Assembly (NCBI GenBank): GCA_019416865.1
Contig: DXWL01000003.1
Coordinates: forward strand, 1 to 64,000
Direction of reading: 5' to 3'
From: Fusobacterium sp.
GTDB lineage: Bacteria > Fusobacteriota > Fusobacteriia > Fusobacteriales > Fusobacteriaceae
DNA length: 64,000 nt
In this document: piece after piece, positions 8,400 through 20,726 of the stretch
Layout of the letters: each line of letters begins with the position of its first letter
How positions within the stretch are numbered: position 1 is the first letter of the stretch
Program-made: the position numbers and the translations under genes
Notes under the pieces: generated by a model
Database searches by the model: none
Told to the model about the DNA's origin: nothing
The model's input: the letters and a program-made list of their open reading frames with translations, nothing else

Positions 8400-8434
8400 A
8401 AAAATCCGTGAAGTGATTCACGGATTTTTGTTTT
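8400..8434. terminator. Bidirectional terminator between the PTS operon and the DUF1275 gene
   Basis: A 13-bp perfect stem AAAAATCCGTGAA/TTCACGGATTTTT with GTGA loop, followed by a T-rich tail. The two transcription units converge here. Confidence 0.92.
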
Positions 8435-8443
8435 ATAATATTT

Positions 8444-9208
8444 TTATTTAAAAAAGCAACGAATCTCTTCTAAAAAATCATTTATAATACTTTTTTCTGC
8501 TCTCTCTATTTTTTCAATATCCTCTTCTATTATATCTTTATTTTCTTTTATCATCATAAGAAGAAAACCAATTGTTAAAAATATTCCTGCAATCCAAATA
8601 GATTTTAATTTCATAAATTTGGCACATATAACTCCAAGAGATGCTCCTACAGCAAAAACAAATATAGCTCCATAATAATATGTACATTTGTATTTTAGCT
8701 CTTTATTTTTTGTAATATGATATTTTGCTAAAAATTCTGTGGCACTTCTCATATTTCCTATGCACATTGTTGTAGCAAAGGGAACTCCTCTGAATTTTCT
8801 GAAAGTATTTACCTGTACAGCACATGAAAAAGAAAGAATAACATTTGCAGGGACATTCATAGATTTTGGCATAAATCCAACTACAATCATAACAATAATT
8901 TCTAAGAAAAGGATAATCTGCCGCCAATGAATTTTATTATTGTCCTTATACATATACCTTATCCATTCTGTCATATATATTCCTCCAATAAAAGCTCCTA
9001 TAGGAAAAATATAATGAAGTGCTGCTGTAAAATTTCCTGAAACAAGGTGTCCGCTGAAAAGAACGATATTTCCTGTTTGGGCGTTTACAAAAACTTTATC
9101 TCTGCAGATGTATGAGTAGGCATCTTGAAATCCTCCTGAAAGGGAAAGAAAAAAAGCTAAAAGCAGAGAATCTGAAATCTGATTTTTAAACCTATTTTTT
9201 ATTTTCAT
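8444..9208 (-). CDS. DUF1275 (YoaK-type) membrane protein
   Basis: A 254-residue inner-membrane protein of the DUF1275/YoaK family, with about six transmembrane segments. Conserved motifs are GGFQDAYSYI, VFVNAQTGNIVLFS and FRGVPFATTMCIGNMRS. No biochemical role is established for the family. The C-terminal 40 residues are charged and helical (KENKDIIEEDIEKIERAEK) and presumably cytosolic. It is monocistronic, with AGAGGA before ATG and a clear promoter upstream. Confidence 0.88.
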   Translation of the reverse strand: MKIKNRFKNQISDSLLLAFFLSLSGGFQDAYSYICRDKVFVNAQTGNIVLFSGHLVSGNFTAALHYIFPIGAFIGGIYMTEWIRYMYKDNNKIHWRQIILFLEIIVMIVVGFMPKSMNVPANVILSFSCAVQVNTFRKFRGVPFATTMCIGNMRSATEFLAKYHITKNKELKYKCTYYYGAIFVFAVGASLGVICAKFMKLKSIWIAGIFLTIGFLLMMIKENKDIIEEDIEKIERAEKSIINDFLEEIRCFFK

Positions 9209-9251
9209 AGTGAATTCCTCTTTAGATGAGTGATAGAATTTATTTAATAAG

Positions 9252-9280
9252 ATTATACTATAAATATTCTTCCTTGTAAA
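9252..9280 (-). promoter_or_regulatory. Promoter of the DUF1275 gene
   Basis: On the minus strand TTTACA (9275-9280) and TATAAT (9252-9257) are 17 bases apart. Confidence 0.7.
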
Positions 9281-9301
9281 AATAAAAAAATAAAAAAATC
9301 A

Positions 9302-9330
9302 TTGACAATCAACGGAAAATTTACTATACT
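9302..9330 (+). promoter_or_regulatory. infC-rpmI-rplT promoter
   Basis: TTGACA (9302-9307), 17-base spacer, TATACT (9325-9330). The predicted transcript has a leader of about 165 bases before infC. Confidence 0.85.
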
Positions 9331-9360
9331 AATATAGTAAGATTTTTATTGTAAAGAAGA

Positions 9361-9470
9361 AACTCCCTGTTTCTCACCTTGTGGGCAGAAGGCTTACATA
9401 AGGTTATCACTTAATTTTTTAAATTAAAGCTGAGATTGTTACAGGGTGTATTATGCACCCTGTTTTTTTA
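9361..9470 (+). promoter_or_regulatory. infC operon leader with attenuator hairpin
   Basis: The leader ends in an intrinsic terminator, ACAGGGTG (9441-9448) pairing with CACCCTGT (9456-9463) followed by seven T. The 5' segment CCCTGT (9365-9370) can pair instead with ACAGGG (9441-9446), which would break the terminator, so two exclusive structures are possible. Between them lies a further A/T stem (CTTAATTT/AAATTAAAG). In low-GC bacteria infC-rpmI-rplT is commonly controlled by L20-binding leaders. That this one binds L20 is inference. Confidence 0.7.
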
Positions 9471-9500
9471 TATATGAAATTTGATTGGGAGGTGTTAATC

Positions 9501-10004
9501 ATTTCAGATAAAGTTAGAATTAACGAAAAGATTAAAGGAAAAGAATTCAGAATTATTTCCAGTACAGGAGAGCAATTAGGAATTATGTCTATAGCTGATG
9601 CTCTTGAGGCAGCAAGAAAAGAGGAACTTGACTTAGTTGAAATTTCTCCAGCTGCAGTTCCGCCAGTATGTAAAATAATGGACTATGGAAAATATAAATA
9701 TGAGCAAACTAGAAAAGCTAAAGATGCTAAGAAAAAACAAAAAGTAGTGGTTGTTAAAGAAGTAAAGCTTAGAACTAGAATAGATGACCACGATCTTGAA
9801 ACAAAAATAAACGCTATTAAAAAATTCTTAGAAAAAGATAATAAAGTTAAAATTACTTTAGTTCAGTTTGGAAGAGAAAGAAGCTATCAAGATATGGGAA
9901 TCGAACTTCTAGATCAAGTAGCTGAAAAACTTGAAGGTGTAGCTGAAGTAGAGAAAAGATATAAAGAAAGTCAAAAATACTTAATGTTATCGGCAAAAAA
10001 ATAG
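9501..10004 (+). CDS. infC: Translation initiation factor IF-3 (AUU start)
   Basis: IF-3 binds the 30S subunit and proofreads start-codon selection. The 167-residue product begins at ATT 9501 (SDKVRINEKI follows), 8 bases after GGAGG (9488-9492). The in-frame ATGs at 9453 and 9474 lie in or beside the attenuator hairpin and lack a ribosome site. An AUU start for infC is a known autoregulatory device, since IF-3 discriminates against such codons. Conserved parts include KEFRIIS, EALEAAR-like ADALEAARKE, CKIMDYGKYKYEQ and the C-terminal VKITLVQFGRER. First gene of infC-rpmI-rplT. The alternative ATC 9498 is less well spaced. Confidence 0.93.
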   Translation: MSDKVRINEKIKGKEFRIISSTGEQLGIMSIADALEAARKEELDLVEISPAAVPPVCKIMDYGKYKYEQTRKAKDAKKKQKVVVVKEVKLRTRIDDHDLETKINAIKKFLEKDNKVKITLVQFGRERSYQDMGIELLDQVAEKLEGVAEVEKRYKESQKYLMLSAKK

Positions 10005-10032
10005 TTTTATAGATTGAGAGGAGGAACACACA

Positions 10033-10239
10033 ATGCCAAAAATGAAAACTCACAGAGGGACTGCGAAAAGAGTAAAAGTAACAGGAACAGGAAAATATGT
10101 TGTAAAACATTCAGGAACAAGCCATATTTTAACTAAAAAAACAAGAAAAAGAAAAAATAGATTAAAGAAAGACTTTGTTGTTTTAGATATTCATAAAAAA
10201 GATATGGTTGCATTATTACCATACGGAGTAGGAAGATAA
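10033..10239 (+). CDS. rpmI: 50S ribosomal protein L35
   Basis: A 68-residue L35 with the standard N-terminus MPKMKTHRGTAKR and the KHSGTSHILTKKT and RKRKNRL segments. Highly basic, as expected of an rRNA-binding protein. Ribosome site GAGGAGG upstream; 28 bases after infC. Confidence 0.96.
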   Translation: MPKMKTHRGTAKRVKVTGTGKYVVKHSGTSHILTKKTRKRKNRLKKDFVVLDIHKKDMVALLPYGVGR

Positions 10240-10275
10240 TAACCGAATTTTCGAGAATATATTTAGGAGGATGTA

Positions 10276-10626
10276 ATGAGAGTTAAAACTGGTATAGTAA
10301 GAAGAAGAAAACATAAAAAAGTTTTAAAAGCGGCTAAAGGATTCAGAGGAGCTTCTGGTGACGTTATAAAACAAGCTAAACAAGCTACAATGAGAGCTGC
10401 AGCTTATTCTACAAGAGATAGAAAAGTTAGAAAAAGAAAAATGAGACAATTATGGATCATAAGAATTAATGCAGGAGCAAGAATCAACGGATTAACTTAC
10501 TCTACATTAATGAACGGATTAAAAAGAGCTGGAATCGTATTAGACAGAAAAGTTCTTGCTGATATGGCTCTAAACAATGCAGAAGGATTTGCTAAATTAG
10601 CAGAAACTGCAAAAGCAGCTTTATAA
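10276..10626 (+). CDS. rplT: 50S ribosomal protein L20
   Basis: A 116-residue L20 with the family motifs RVKTGIVRRRKHKKVLK, AKGFRGAS and RQLWIIRINA, needed early in 50S assembly. In related bacteria L20 also represses its own operon through the leader. Ribosome site AGGAGG precedes ATG. Last gene before the operon terminator. Confidence 0.97.
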   Translation: MRVKTGIVRRRKHKKVLKAAKGFRGASGDVIKQAKQATMRAAAYSTRDRKVRKRKMRQLWIIRINAGARINGLTYSTLMNGLKRAGIVLDRKVLADMALNNAEGFAKLAETAKAAL

Positions 10627-10654
10627 TTAACTGTTTTTAATAAGCAATGTAAAT

Positions 10655-10690
10655 AAAGACAAAGATGAAATAATTTCTTTGTCTTTTTTT
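10655..10690 (+). terminator. Terminator of infC-rpmI-rplT
   Basis: AAAGACAAAGA pairs with TCTTTGTCTTT and is followed by a T-run. The ribosome site of the next gene begins 4 bases later, so the RpiR gene may be read partly by read-through. Confidence 0.88.
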
Positions 10691-10704
10691 ATTAGGAGGT
10701 GAAT

Positions 10705-11499
10705 ATGGGAAATTTATTAAATAGACTTTTAATTATGTTAAATGATAATGATTTGTATTCTACGAATTACCATATAGCTATGACATTATTAATGAATTTT
10801 TTCTCATTGTATAAACTTTCCATAGGTGAAGTAGCTGATTTATGTAATGTATCTAAGTCAACAATTTCAAAATTTATAAGAATATTAAATTTTGAAGATT
10901 ATGCTGATTTCAAAGCTTCGGCTTTATTCAAAGAGAATAGATATGGTTTTAATTTAAATTATAATCAAAATATAGCTGAGTATATAGAAAAATATGGATA
11001 TTCTTCTTATTTAGAATGTATTCAAAATGATATAAAATCATTAAATGAAAAAGATAATTTAGAAAAAATAGAGGAATTTGCACAAGATTTATTGAAATAT
11101 GAAAAAGTTGCAGCTTTTGGTTTATTATTTTCAGAAATAGGAGCTATGGATTTACAAATGAAATTAGCTTATAATGGAAAATTTATAATAACTAATCTTG
11201 ATGATATAAAACAAGATACTTTTATAAGAAGAGCTGACGAAAAAACTTTAATTGTTATATATTCAAATTCAGGAAGCTACTTAAAAAAATATCAACTTTC
11301 TGAATTTCAGGAAAAGAAAGATTATTCAAAAATAAAAGCAAAAATAGTTTTAATTACAGGAAATGAAGAAATGAAAAATGATCCTTCAGTGGATAATTGC
11401 ATTGTTTTTCATCATACTTCAGAAATTCAAAGCCATTCAATTTTATATCCTTTGTTAAATGACAAAATAGTAAATATATACCGTAATTTAAAAAAATAA
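10705..11499 (+). CDS. MurR/RpiR-family transcription regulator
   Basis: A 264-residue regulator with an N-terminal RpiR HTH (LSIGEVADLCNVSKSTISKFIR, about residues 37-58) and a C-terminal SIS sugar-phosphate-binding domain (KVAAFGLLFSEIG, LIVIYSNSGSY). ATG 10705 has AGGAGGT 4-5 bases upstream; the GTG at 10699 overlaps that site and is rejected. It precedes the beta-glucoside PTS and 6-phospho-beta-glucosidase genes and probably senses a phosphorylated sugar from that pathway. A hairpin terminator separates it from them, so it has its own mRNA. Repressor or activator role is not visible. Confidence 0.87.
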   Translation: MGNLLNRLLIMLNDNDLYSTNYHIAMTLLMNFFSLYKLSIGEVADLCNVSKSTISKFIRILNFEDYADFKASALFKENRYGFNLNYNQNIAEYIEKYGYSSYLECIQNDIKSLNEKDNLEKIEEFAQDLLKYEKVAAFGLLFSEIGAMDLQMKLAYNGKFIITNLDDIKQDTFIRRADEKTLIVIYSNSGSYLKKYQLSEFQEKKDYSKIKAKIVLITGNEEMKNDPSVDNCIVFHHTSEIQSHSILYPLLNDKIVNIYRNLKK

Positions 11500-11507
11500 A
11501 TATGAGA

Positions 11508-11541
11508 ATGCATTATTTTTATTAAAAATAATGCATTTTTT
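11508..11541 (+). terminator. Terminator after the RpiR gene
   Basis: ATGCATTATTTTT pairs with AAAAATAATGCAT across a 3-base loop, then a T-run. Confidence 0.85.
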
Positions 11542-11610
11542 ATATTATAAATATATGAAAAAAATATATAGTTTCCAAAAAGCGAACTTTTAAACTTGAT
11601 AAAAAAAATA

Positions 11611-11619
11611 TGCTATGAT
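11611..11619 (+). promoter_or_regulatory. Extended -10 candidate for the beta-glucoside operon
   Basis: TG-C-TATGAT lies 34 bases before the EIIBCA start. No good -35 is seen, so an activator or an extended -10 mechanism is likely. Confidence 0.4.
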
Positions 11620-11653
11620 AAGAACATAAGACAAAAATGTTATGGAGGGTAAT

Positions 11654-14994
<3,341 letters not shown>

Positions 14995-15003
14995 ATAGAT
15001 TAG

Positions 15004-15033
15004 AATCCCATAGATAAACTCTATGGGATTTTT
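15004..15033 (+). terminator. Terminator of the beta-glucoside operon
   Basis: An 11-bp stem AATCCCATAGA/TCTATGGGATT with a 5-base loop and TTTTT tail. Confidence 0.92.
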
Positions 15034-15132
15034 ATATATAAAATAAAAAATTCTTTGAAAAGAATCTGTAAAAATATATAATAAAGGTAAATTATAAAAT
15101 AATATTCTGTTTAAGGGTATAGGGGGAATATA

Positions 15133-16362
15133 ATGAATACAGAAAATATCAATTTAAAAACAGATGATTTAAAAACAATAGAGGATTGGTTTAAAAGATT
15201 TTATCCTATAGGAATAGATAAAACAGGGGGAGTAACAAGACTTGGATATACAAGAAATGAAGATGTAATGCATGGAGCTGTGAGAAACTTTGCAAGAGAG
15301 CTGGGATTTAAATATGCAGGAGATGAAGTTGGAAATACATATATTTTTCAAGAAAATTATGAAGATTATTATCTTATAGGTTCACACCTTGATTCTGTAA
15401 TAAACGGAGGAAGATATGATGGTGTTGCAGGAGTTCTTTCAGGACTTCTTATTTTAAAATGGATAAAAGAAAATAATCTTAATATACCTGTAAAAGTTGT
15501 AGCTTTCAGATGTGAAGAATCCAGTGCTTTTGGAATGGCGACAGTGGGGAGTTCACTTATCACTAAAAAACTTGATATAGAAAAGGCAAAACAGGCAAAA
15601 AATCATGAAGGAGTATCACTTTATGATGTTTTAATCCAAAGAGGTCATAATCCTGATTGTGAAAAAATAAAAGGAGTTTTAGGATATTTTGAACTGCATA
15701 TAGAGCAGGGAAGAGTTTTAGAAACTACTGAAAATAAAATAGGGATAGTTAAGGCTATTGCAGCAGCAACAAGGTATTGGCTGACTGTTGAGGGAAAACA
15801 GGATCACTCTGGAGCTACTCCAATGGGAATGAGAAAAGATGCCGTGTGTGCAGCAGCAGAGATAATAACAGAGCTTGAAAAAGCAGCAAATGAAGAGGCA
15901 GTTCATAATACTGTGGGAACAGTGGGATATATTGTAAATGCTCCCAATGCTTTTAATGTTGTCCCTGGAAAGGTAAAAATGGGAATTGATATCAGAGGAA
16001 TAGAGATAGAAAGCATAAAAAAGGTTGATGAAAAAATAATAAAATATATTGAGGAAGTATGTGAAAAAAGAGGACTTATTTATAGATTAGTTTCAATTTC
16101 CAAGGATATTCCTGTAAAACTTGATGAAAAATTAAAAGATGAGCTGAAAGAAACAGCAGATTCTTTAGGAATAAAATCATTAATAATGAACAGTGGGGCT
16201 GGACATGATGCTATGAAATTTGCTGATATTACCCCAACAGGAATGGTATTTATTCCATGCAGAGATGGTGTGAGCCATAATAAAGATGAAGAAATAGAAT
16301 TAAAGGATATTGTTTTAGGAAGCAAAATTATTTTTGAGCAACTGAAGAAATCGAAATTTTAA
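15133..16362 (+). CDS. M20 amidohydrolase (N-carbamoyl-amino acid hydrolase / allantoate amidohydrolase family)
   Basis: A 409-residue zinc hydrolase of the M20 hydantoinase/carbamylase group, which releases ammonia and CO2 from carbamoyl or ureido amino acids. Metal ligands are visible in GSHLDSV, the GGRYDGVAGV aspartate, the FRCEESSAFG glutamates, ELHIEQG, and the C-terminal VSHNKDEE histidine. The dimerisation lid is in the middle (DHSGATPMGMRKDA). The exact substrate (N-carbamoyl-L-amino acid, allantoate or beta-ureidopropionate) is not decidable. AGGGGG precedes ATG. It forms a two-gene unit with the helicase, whose GTG lies 15 bases after its stop, although no functional link is obvious. 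Confidence 0.87.
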   Translation: MNTENINLKTDDLKTIEDWFKRFYPIGIDKTGGVTRLGYTRNEDVMHGAVRNFARELGFKYAGDEVGNTYIFQENYEDYYLIGSHLDSVINGGRYDGVAGVLSGLLILKWIKENNLNIPVKVVAFRCEESSAFGMATVGSSLITKKLDIEKAKQAKNHEGVSLYDVLIQRGHNPDCEKIKGVLGYFELHIEQGRVLETTENKIGIVKAIAAATRYWLTVEGKQDHSGATPMGMRKDAVCAAAEIITELEKAANEEAVHNTVGTVGYIVNAPNAFNVVPGKVKMGIDIRGIEIESIKKVDEKIIKYIEEVCEKRGLIYRLVSISKDIPVKLDEKLKDELKETADSLGIKSLIMNSGAGHDAMKFADITPTGMVFIPCRDGVSHNKDEEIELKDIVLGSKIIFEQLKKSKF

Positions 16363-16377
16363 TATGGGAGGAAAATA

Positions 16378-19206
16378 GTGGAAACACTTTTAACAGACAG
16401 CGTAAGGACAAGTCTTATAGATAAAAATTTTGAGTCAAATTTTACATATCAGCACAGACTTCTTTCAAATAACGAGGAAAAAATAATTTCTGTTCTAAGA
16501 AAAGAATTAGAAAATTGTGATGAGTTTATTATCTCTGTAGCCTTTATCACAGAGGGAGGAATTGCTCTTATTCTGGAACAACTAAGAATTTTAGAAGAAA
16601 AAGGTGTACAGGGAAAGATTCTTACAGGTGATTATCTTGATTTTACAGAGCCAAAAGCTCTTAAAAGACTTTTAGGATATAAAAATATTGAGCTAAAAAT
16701 TCTTCCTAAAGAAAAATTTCATGCTAAGGGATATTTTTTCAGACATGGAGAGATTTGGACAATGATAATAGGGAGCAGTAATCTTACTCAAACAGCTCTT
16801 ACTATAAATTTTGAATGGAATTTGAAAATAAACTCTCTTACAGAGGGAAAAACAGCAAAAGATATTTTAAATAATTTTTATTCTGTTTTTGACAGACTTC
16901 CAAAGGCAGATTGGGAGATGATAGAAAATTATGAAAAAATATATAATCTTACAAAAGAATATAGGAAAAAATATGAGATAAAAGAAAATATTTCAGGAAT
17001 AAAAAAGATAACTCCTAATCTTATGCAGAGAGAAGCTCTTAAAAATCTTGACGAACTTAGAAAAATATCAGACAGAGGACTTCTTATCAGTGCCACAGGA
17101 ACAGGGAAAACTTATCTGAGTTGTTTTGATGTAAAAAATACAAAACCTAAGAGAATGCTTTTCATTGCTCACAGAAAAAATATTCTAGAGAAGGCTAAGA
17201 AAACTTTTGAAAGTATAATAAGGAATAAAAGAATGTCCCTTTACAATGAAGGGGATAACAGTGCAGATTTTATTTTTGCTATGATACAAACTCTTAATAA
17301 AAAAGAACATTTGGAAAAATTTCCAAAAGATTATTTTGATTATATAATAATTGATGAGGTTCATCACAGCGGAGCAAAAACTTATCAAAATCTTATAAAT
17401 TATTTTCAACCAAAATTTCTTCTTGGAATGACAGCAACTCCTGAAAGAACAGATGATTTTGATATATATGGGCTTTTTAACCATAATATAGTTTATGAAA
17501 TAAGACTTTATGACGCTTTGAGAGAGAATCTTTTGTGTCCTTTTCATTATTTTGGAATTTCAGATATATTAATAGAAGGAAAAGAGATAGATGAAAAAAC
17601 AACCATAAAAGATTTGGTTATAGATGAAAGAGTAGAACATATTATTGAAAAAAGCAGATATTACGGCTGGAGTGGAGAAAAACTTCATGGACTTATTTTT
17701 GTATCGAGAACAGAGGAAGCTAAGATTTTAGCTGAAAAATTTCTTGAAAGAGGAATAAAGGCAGCAGCTCTCGTGGGAGATGATACAGAAAATACAAGAG
17801 AAAAAACTATTGAAAAATTAGAGCAGGGAGAGCTTGAGTATATAATAACAGTGGATATTTTTAACGAGGGGATAGATATTCCTTGTGTAAATCAAGTGAT
17901 TTTATTAAGACCAACAGAATCAGCAATAGTATATGTTCAGCAGCTTGGAAGAGGATTGAGAAAACATGAGGGAAAAGAGTTTGTAGTGATTTTGGATTTT
18001 ATAGGAAACTACGAGAAAAACTTTTTAATTCCAACTGCAATATCTCAAAATAATAGCTTTGATAAAGATTTTATGAAAAGATTTCTTATGAATGGGACAA
18101 ATATGATTCCTGGAGAAAGTTCTGTTATTTTTGAGGAGATAGTACAGGAGAGAATATTTGAATGTATAGGAAAAACTAATTTTTCAACTAAGAAAAATAT
18201 TGAACATGATTTTAATCTTTTGGAAAAACAGCTTGGAAGAATCCCTATGTTATATGATTTTTTTGCAAGGGATATGATTGAACCAAGTGTGATTCTTAAA
18301 TTTAAAAAAGATTATGATGAGATTTTAAAAATATTAAGACCTAAAAAAAGTTTGGGGACACTTTCAAAAATTGAAAAACAGGCTCTTGTATTTCTTTCAG
18401 GATTTTTTACTCCTGCAAAAAGAGTACATGAGATGATAATATTAAAAGAAGTTTTGAAAGGAAGAGAGGTTTCTGCAAAAGATATTGAAAATATTTTGGA
18501 AAAGGAATATTCTTTATTTGAGCAGAGAGAAAATATTGAAAATGGATTTAAGCATTTAGCACAAGAGATATTTACCAGCCTTTCAACAATAAGAGATTAC
18601 GAGCCTATAATTGAAAAATCAAATGATGGATATATTTTAAAGAATGAGATAAAAAAATCTTATGTGGAAAATGGATATTTTAAGTTGCTTATAGATGATT
18701 TGATAAAATATAATTTGGCTTATTGTGAAAAAAATTATAAACAGGAAGGAAGAGAGGCTGTTCATAGATATAAAGAGTATACAAAACAGGAGGCATTTTG
18801 GTATTTAAATCTTGATTTCAATAACGGCTATCAAGTAAGTGGTTACACAATATTTGAAGATTTGAAAAAAGTAATTCTTTTTATAACTATGGAGGACAGT
18901 AATCCTTTTTCAAATTATAATAACAGTTTTTATGACAGACAAAGATTTCCTTGGTTTTCAAAAAGCAACAGATGTCTTACAAGAAAGGGAGAACTTACTC
19001 TTGAGGGAAAAATTGCAGAAAATATCTATACCCTTGAAGCATTTGCCAAGAAAAAAGCTGGAGAAACTTTTTATTATTTGGGACAGGTAGAAAAAGTTTT
19101 GAATGCTAAGGAAATAAGAGGGAAAAAAGGAGAACCTCTTGTAGAGTATGAATTAAAGTTAAAACATGAAGTAACTAAAGAACTTTTTGACTATTTAGGG
19201 TGCTGA
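16378..19206 (+). CDS. PLD-like / SF2 DEAD-box helicase / DUF3427-like protein
   Basis: A 942-residue multidomain protein. Residues about 15-190 form a phospholipase-D-like nuclease domain with H115-x-K117 and GSSNLTQTAL; the canonical Asp after HxK is not conserved (R instead). Residues about 215-590 are a superfamily 2 helicase: SATGTGKT (K244), DEVH at 326-329, GMTATPER, and motif VI QQLGRGLRK. The C-terminal about 350 residues resemble DUF3427 (YQVSGYTIFEDLKK, FPWFSKSN). GTG start with GGGAGG upstream. Proteins of this architecture occur singly across bacteria; roles in DNA repair or phage defence have been suggested, but none is established here. No other defence gene is nearby. Confidence 0.88.
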   Translation: METLLTDSVRTSLIDKNFESNFTYQHRLLSNNEEKIISVLRKELENCDEFIISVAFITEGGIALILEQLRILEEKGVQGKILTGDYLDFTEPKALKRLLGYKNIELKILPKEKFHAKGYFFRHGEIWTMIIGSSNLTQTALTINFEWNLKINSLTEGKTAKDILNNFYSVFDRLPKADWEMIENYEKIYNLTKEYRKKYEIKENISGIKKITPNLMQREALKNLDELRKISDRGLLISATGTGKTYLSCFDVKNTKPKRMLFIAHRKNILEKAKKTFESIIRNKRMSLYNEGDNSADFIFAMIQTLNKKEHLEKFPKDYFDYIIIDEVHHSGAKTYQNLINYFQPKFLLGMTATPERTDDFDIYGLFNHNIVYEIRLYDALRENLLCPFHYFGISDILIEGKEIDEKTTIKDLVIDERVEHIIEKSRYYGWSGEKLHGLIFVSRTEEAKILAEKFLERGIKAAALVGDDTENTREKTIEKLEQGELEYIITVDIFNEGIDIPCVNQVILLRPTESAIVYVQQLGRGLRKHEGKEFVVILDFIGNYEKNFLIPTAISQNNSFDKDFMKRFLMNGTNMIPGESSVIFEEIVQERIFECIGKTNFSTKKNIEHDFNLLEKQLGRIPMLYDFFARDMIEPSVILKFKKDYDEILKILRPKKSLGTLSKIEKQALVFLSGFFTPAKRVHEMIILKEVLKGREVSAKDIENILEKEYSLFEQRENIENGFKHLAQEIFTSLSTIRDYEPIIEKSNDGYILKNEIKKSYVENGYFKLLIDDLIKYNLAYCEKNYKQEGREAVHRYKEYTKQEAFWYLNLDFNNGYQVSGYTIFEDLKKVILFITMEDSNPFSNYNNSFYDRQRFPWFSKSNRCLTRKGELTLEGKIAENIYTLEAFAKKKAGETFYYLGQVEKVLNAKEIRGKKGEPLVEYELKLKHEVTKELFDYLGC

Positions 19207-19227
19207 AAATAAACTAGAAAAAAACTC

Positions 19228-19257
19228 TTGTATTACGATGAAAAAATATGATAAAAT
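19228..19257 (+). promoter_or_regulatory. Possible promoter of the CoA-transferase gene
   Basis: TTGTAT (19228-19233), 18 bases, TAAAAT (19252-19257). The rest of the 141-base spacer up to 19347 is A/T-rich and also holds a TATAAT-like run near 19296, so the exact promoter is uncertain. Confidence 0.35.
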
Positions 19258-19347
19258 GTGTGTGTATATTTTGTGATTGTAAAAAAATAATACTTTTATA
19301 ATAATAATAGTACAATTGTAAAATTTAATAGGGGAGTGATGATTAAA

Positions 19348-20679
19348 ATGACAAGTTTTGAAAAAGAATATCAAAGCAAATTAGTTTCTGCAGAACAGGC
19401 AGCAGCAGTAGTTAAATCAGGAGATTTTGTTGATTATGGTTGGTGTGCTGCAACTGTTGATGCTTTTGATAAAGCTCTTGCAAAAAGAATGCCAGAACTT
19501 ACTGATATAAAATTAAGAGGAGGAATTCTTTTAAAAGAGCCTGAAGTATTTAAAATTGATAAACCAGAGGAACACTTTACATGGAACTCATGGCATATGA
19601 CAGGAATTGAAAGAAAAGCTGCTGCAAGAGGTTTTGCTTTTTATGCTCCAATAAGATATTCAGAACTTCCTAGATACTACAGAGATGGTGGAGCAAAAGT
19701 GGATGTTGCTGTATTCCAAGCTACTCCAATGGATGAAAAAGGATTTTTTAACTTTGGTGTAAGTCCTTCTCATATGATGGCTGTTTGTGAAATGGCAAAA
19801 ACTGTAATAGTTGAAGTTAACGAAAAAATGCCAGTATGTTTAGGTGGAATGGAAAATGGTATCCATATTTCAAAAGTAGATATGATAATAGAAGGAGAAA
19901 ATCCAGATATAGCAATTCTTCCTGGACCTACTCCATCAGAAGTGGATATGAAAGTTGCAGAACTTATCGTTGAAGAATTATCAGACGGATGTTGTGTACA
20001 ACTTGGAATAGGAGCTATGCCTACAGCAGTTGGATCTCTTATTGCAAAATCAGACTTAAAAGATTTAAGTGTTCACTCTGAAATGTATGTTGATGCTTTC
20101 GTTGAAATGGCAAAAGCAGGAAAAATTACAGGGGCTAAAAAGAATATAGACAGATTTAGACAAACATTTACATTCGCTGCTGGAGGAGCAGAAATGTATG
20201 AATATTTAAATAACAATCCAGAAGTTATGGCAGCACCAGTTGACTATGTAAACGATGTAAGAGTTGTATCTTCTCTTGATAAATTTGTTTCTATCAACAA
20301 CGCTGTTGATATAGACTTATATGGACAAGTTAATGCAGAAAGTGCTGGAATAAAACCTATAAGTGGTGCAGGAGGACAACTTGACTTTGTTCTTGGAGCA
20401 TATTTATCTAAAGGTGGAAAAACATTTATCTGCTTATCATCAACTTATAAAACAAAAGATGGACAATTAAAATCAAGAATAAGACCTACTCTTGAAACAG
20501 GTTCTATTGTAACAGATACAAGATCAAATGTTCAGTATGTTGTAACTGAATATGGAAAAGTAAACTTAAAAGGAAAATCTGGTTGGGAAAGAGCAGAAGC
20601 TTTAATCAGTATAGCTCATCCTCAATTTAGAGAAGAGCTTACAGAAGCTGCTAAAAAAATGGGACTTTGGAGAAAATAA
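19348..20679 (+). CDS. Butyryl-CoA:acetate-type CoA-transferase
   Basis: A 444-residue acetyl-CoA hydrolase/transferase-family enzyme. Features include [13 protein letters not shown] [13 protein letters not shown], the catalytic glutamate in VHSEMYVD, and the C-terminal block [19 protein letters not shown], which is close to butyryl-CoA:acetate CoA-transferases of butyrate producers. In this organism it would exchange butyryl-CoA for acetate, closing the glutamate-to-butyrate route encoded 4-20 kb away. A 4-hydroxybutyrate CoA-transferase is the main alternative. Starts GTG 19336 and ATG 19339 lie on or next to GGGGAG; ATG 19348 is the better spaced (11 bases). Codons are biased as in other strongly expressed genes here. 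Confidence 0.8.
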   Translation: MTSFEKEYQSKLVSAEQAAAVVKSGDFVDYGWCAATVDAFDKALAKRMPELTDIKLRGGILLKEPEVFKIDKPEEHFTWNSWHMTGIERKAAARGFAFYAPIRYSELPRYYRDGGAKVDVAVFQATPMDEKGFFNFGVSPSHMMAVCEMAKTVIVEVNEKMPVCLGGMENGIHISKVDMIIEGENPDIAILPGPTPSEVDMKVAELIVEELSDGCCVQLGIGAMPTAVGSLIAKSDLKDLSVHSEMYVDAFVEMAKAGKITGAKKNIDRFRQTFTFAAGGAEMYEYLNNNPEVMAAPVDYVNDVRVVSSLDKFVSINNAVDIDLYGQVNAESAGIKPISGAGGQLDFVLGAYLSKGGKTFICLSSTYKTKDGQLKSRIRPTLETGSIVTDTRSNVQYVVTEYGKVNLKGKSGWERAEALISIAHPQFREELTEAAKKMGLWRK

Positions 20680-20691
20680 TATATTAATAAT

Positions 20692-20726
20692 AAAAAATAA
20701 CGGGTTTATAAGCCCGTTATTTTTTT
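20692..20726. terminator. Bidirectional terminator between the CoA-transferase gene and trkH
   Basis: A 13-bp perfect stem AAAAAATAACGGG/CCCGTTATTTTTT serves both convergent genes and overlaps the trkH stop codon. Confidence 0.92.

Noticed and set aside
9361..9470. T-box riboswitch in front of infC
   Set aside because: The conserved T-box antiterminator sequence (TGGNACC) is missing, and a tRNA-controlled leader is not expected for this operon.
9453..9500. ATG starts upstream of IF-3
   Set aside because: They fall in or next to the attenuator hairpin with no ribosome site; AUU 9501 has GGAGG at 8 bases.
16378..19206. Defence island around the PLD-helicase gene
   Set aside because: Neighbours are an amidohydrolase and a fermentation CoA-transferase; no methylase, nuclease, toxin or mobile element is visible.
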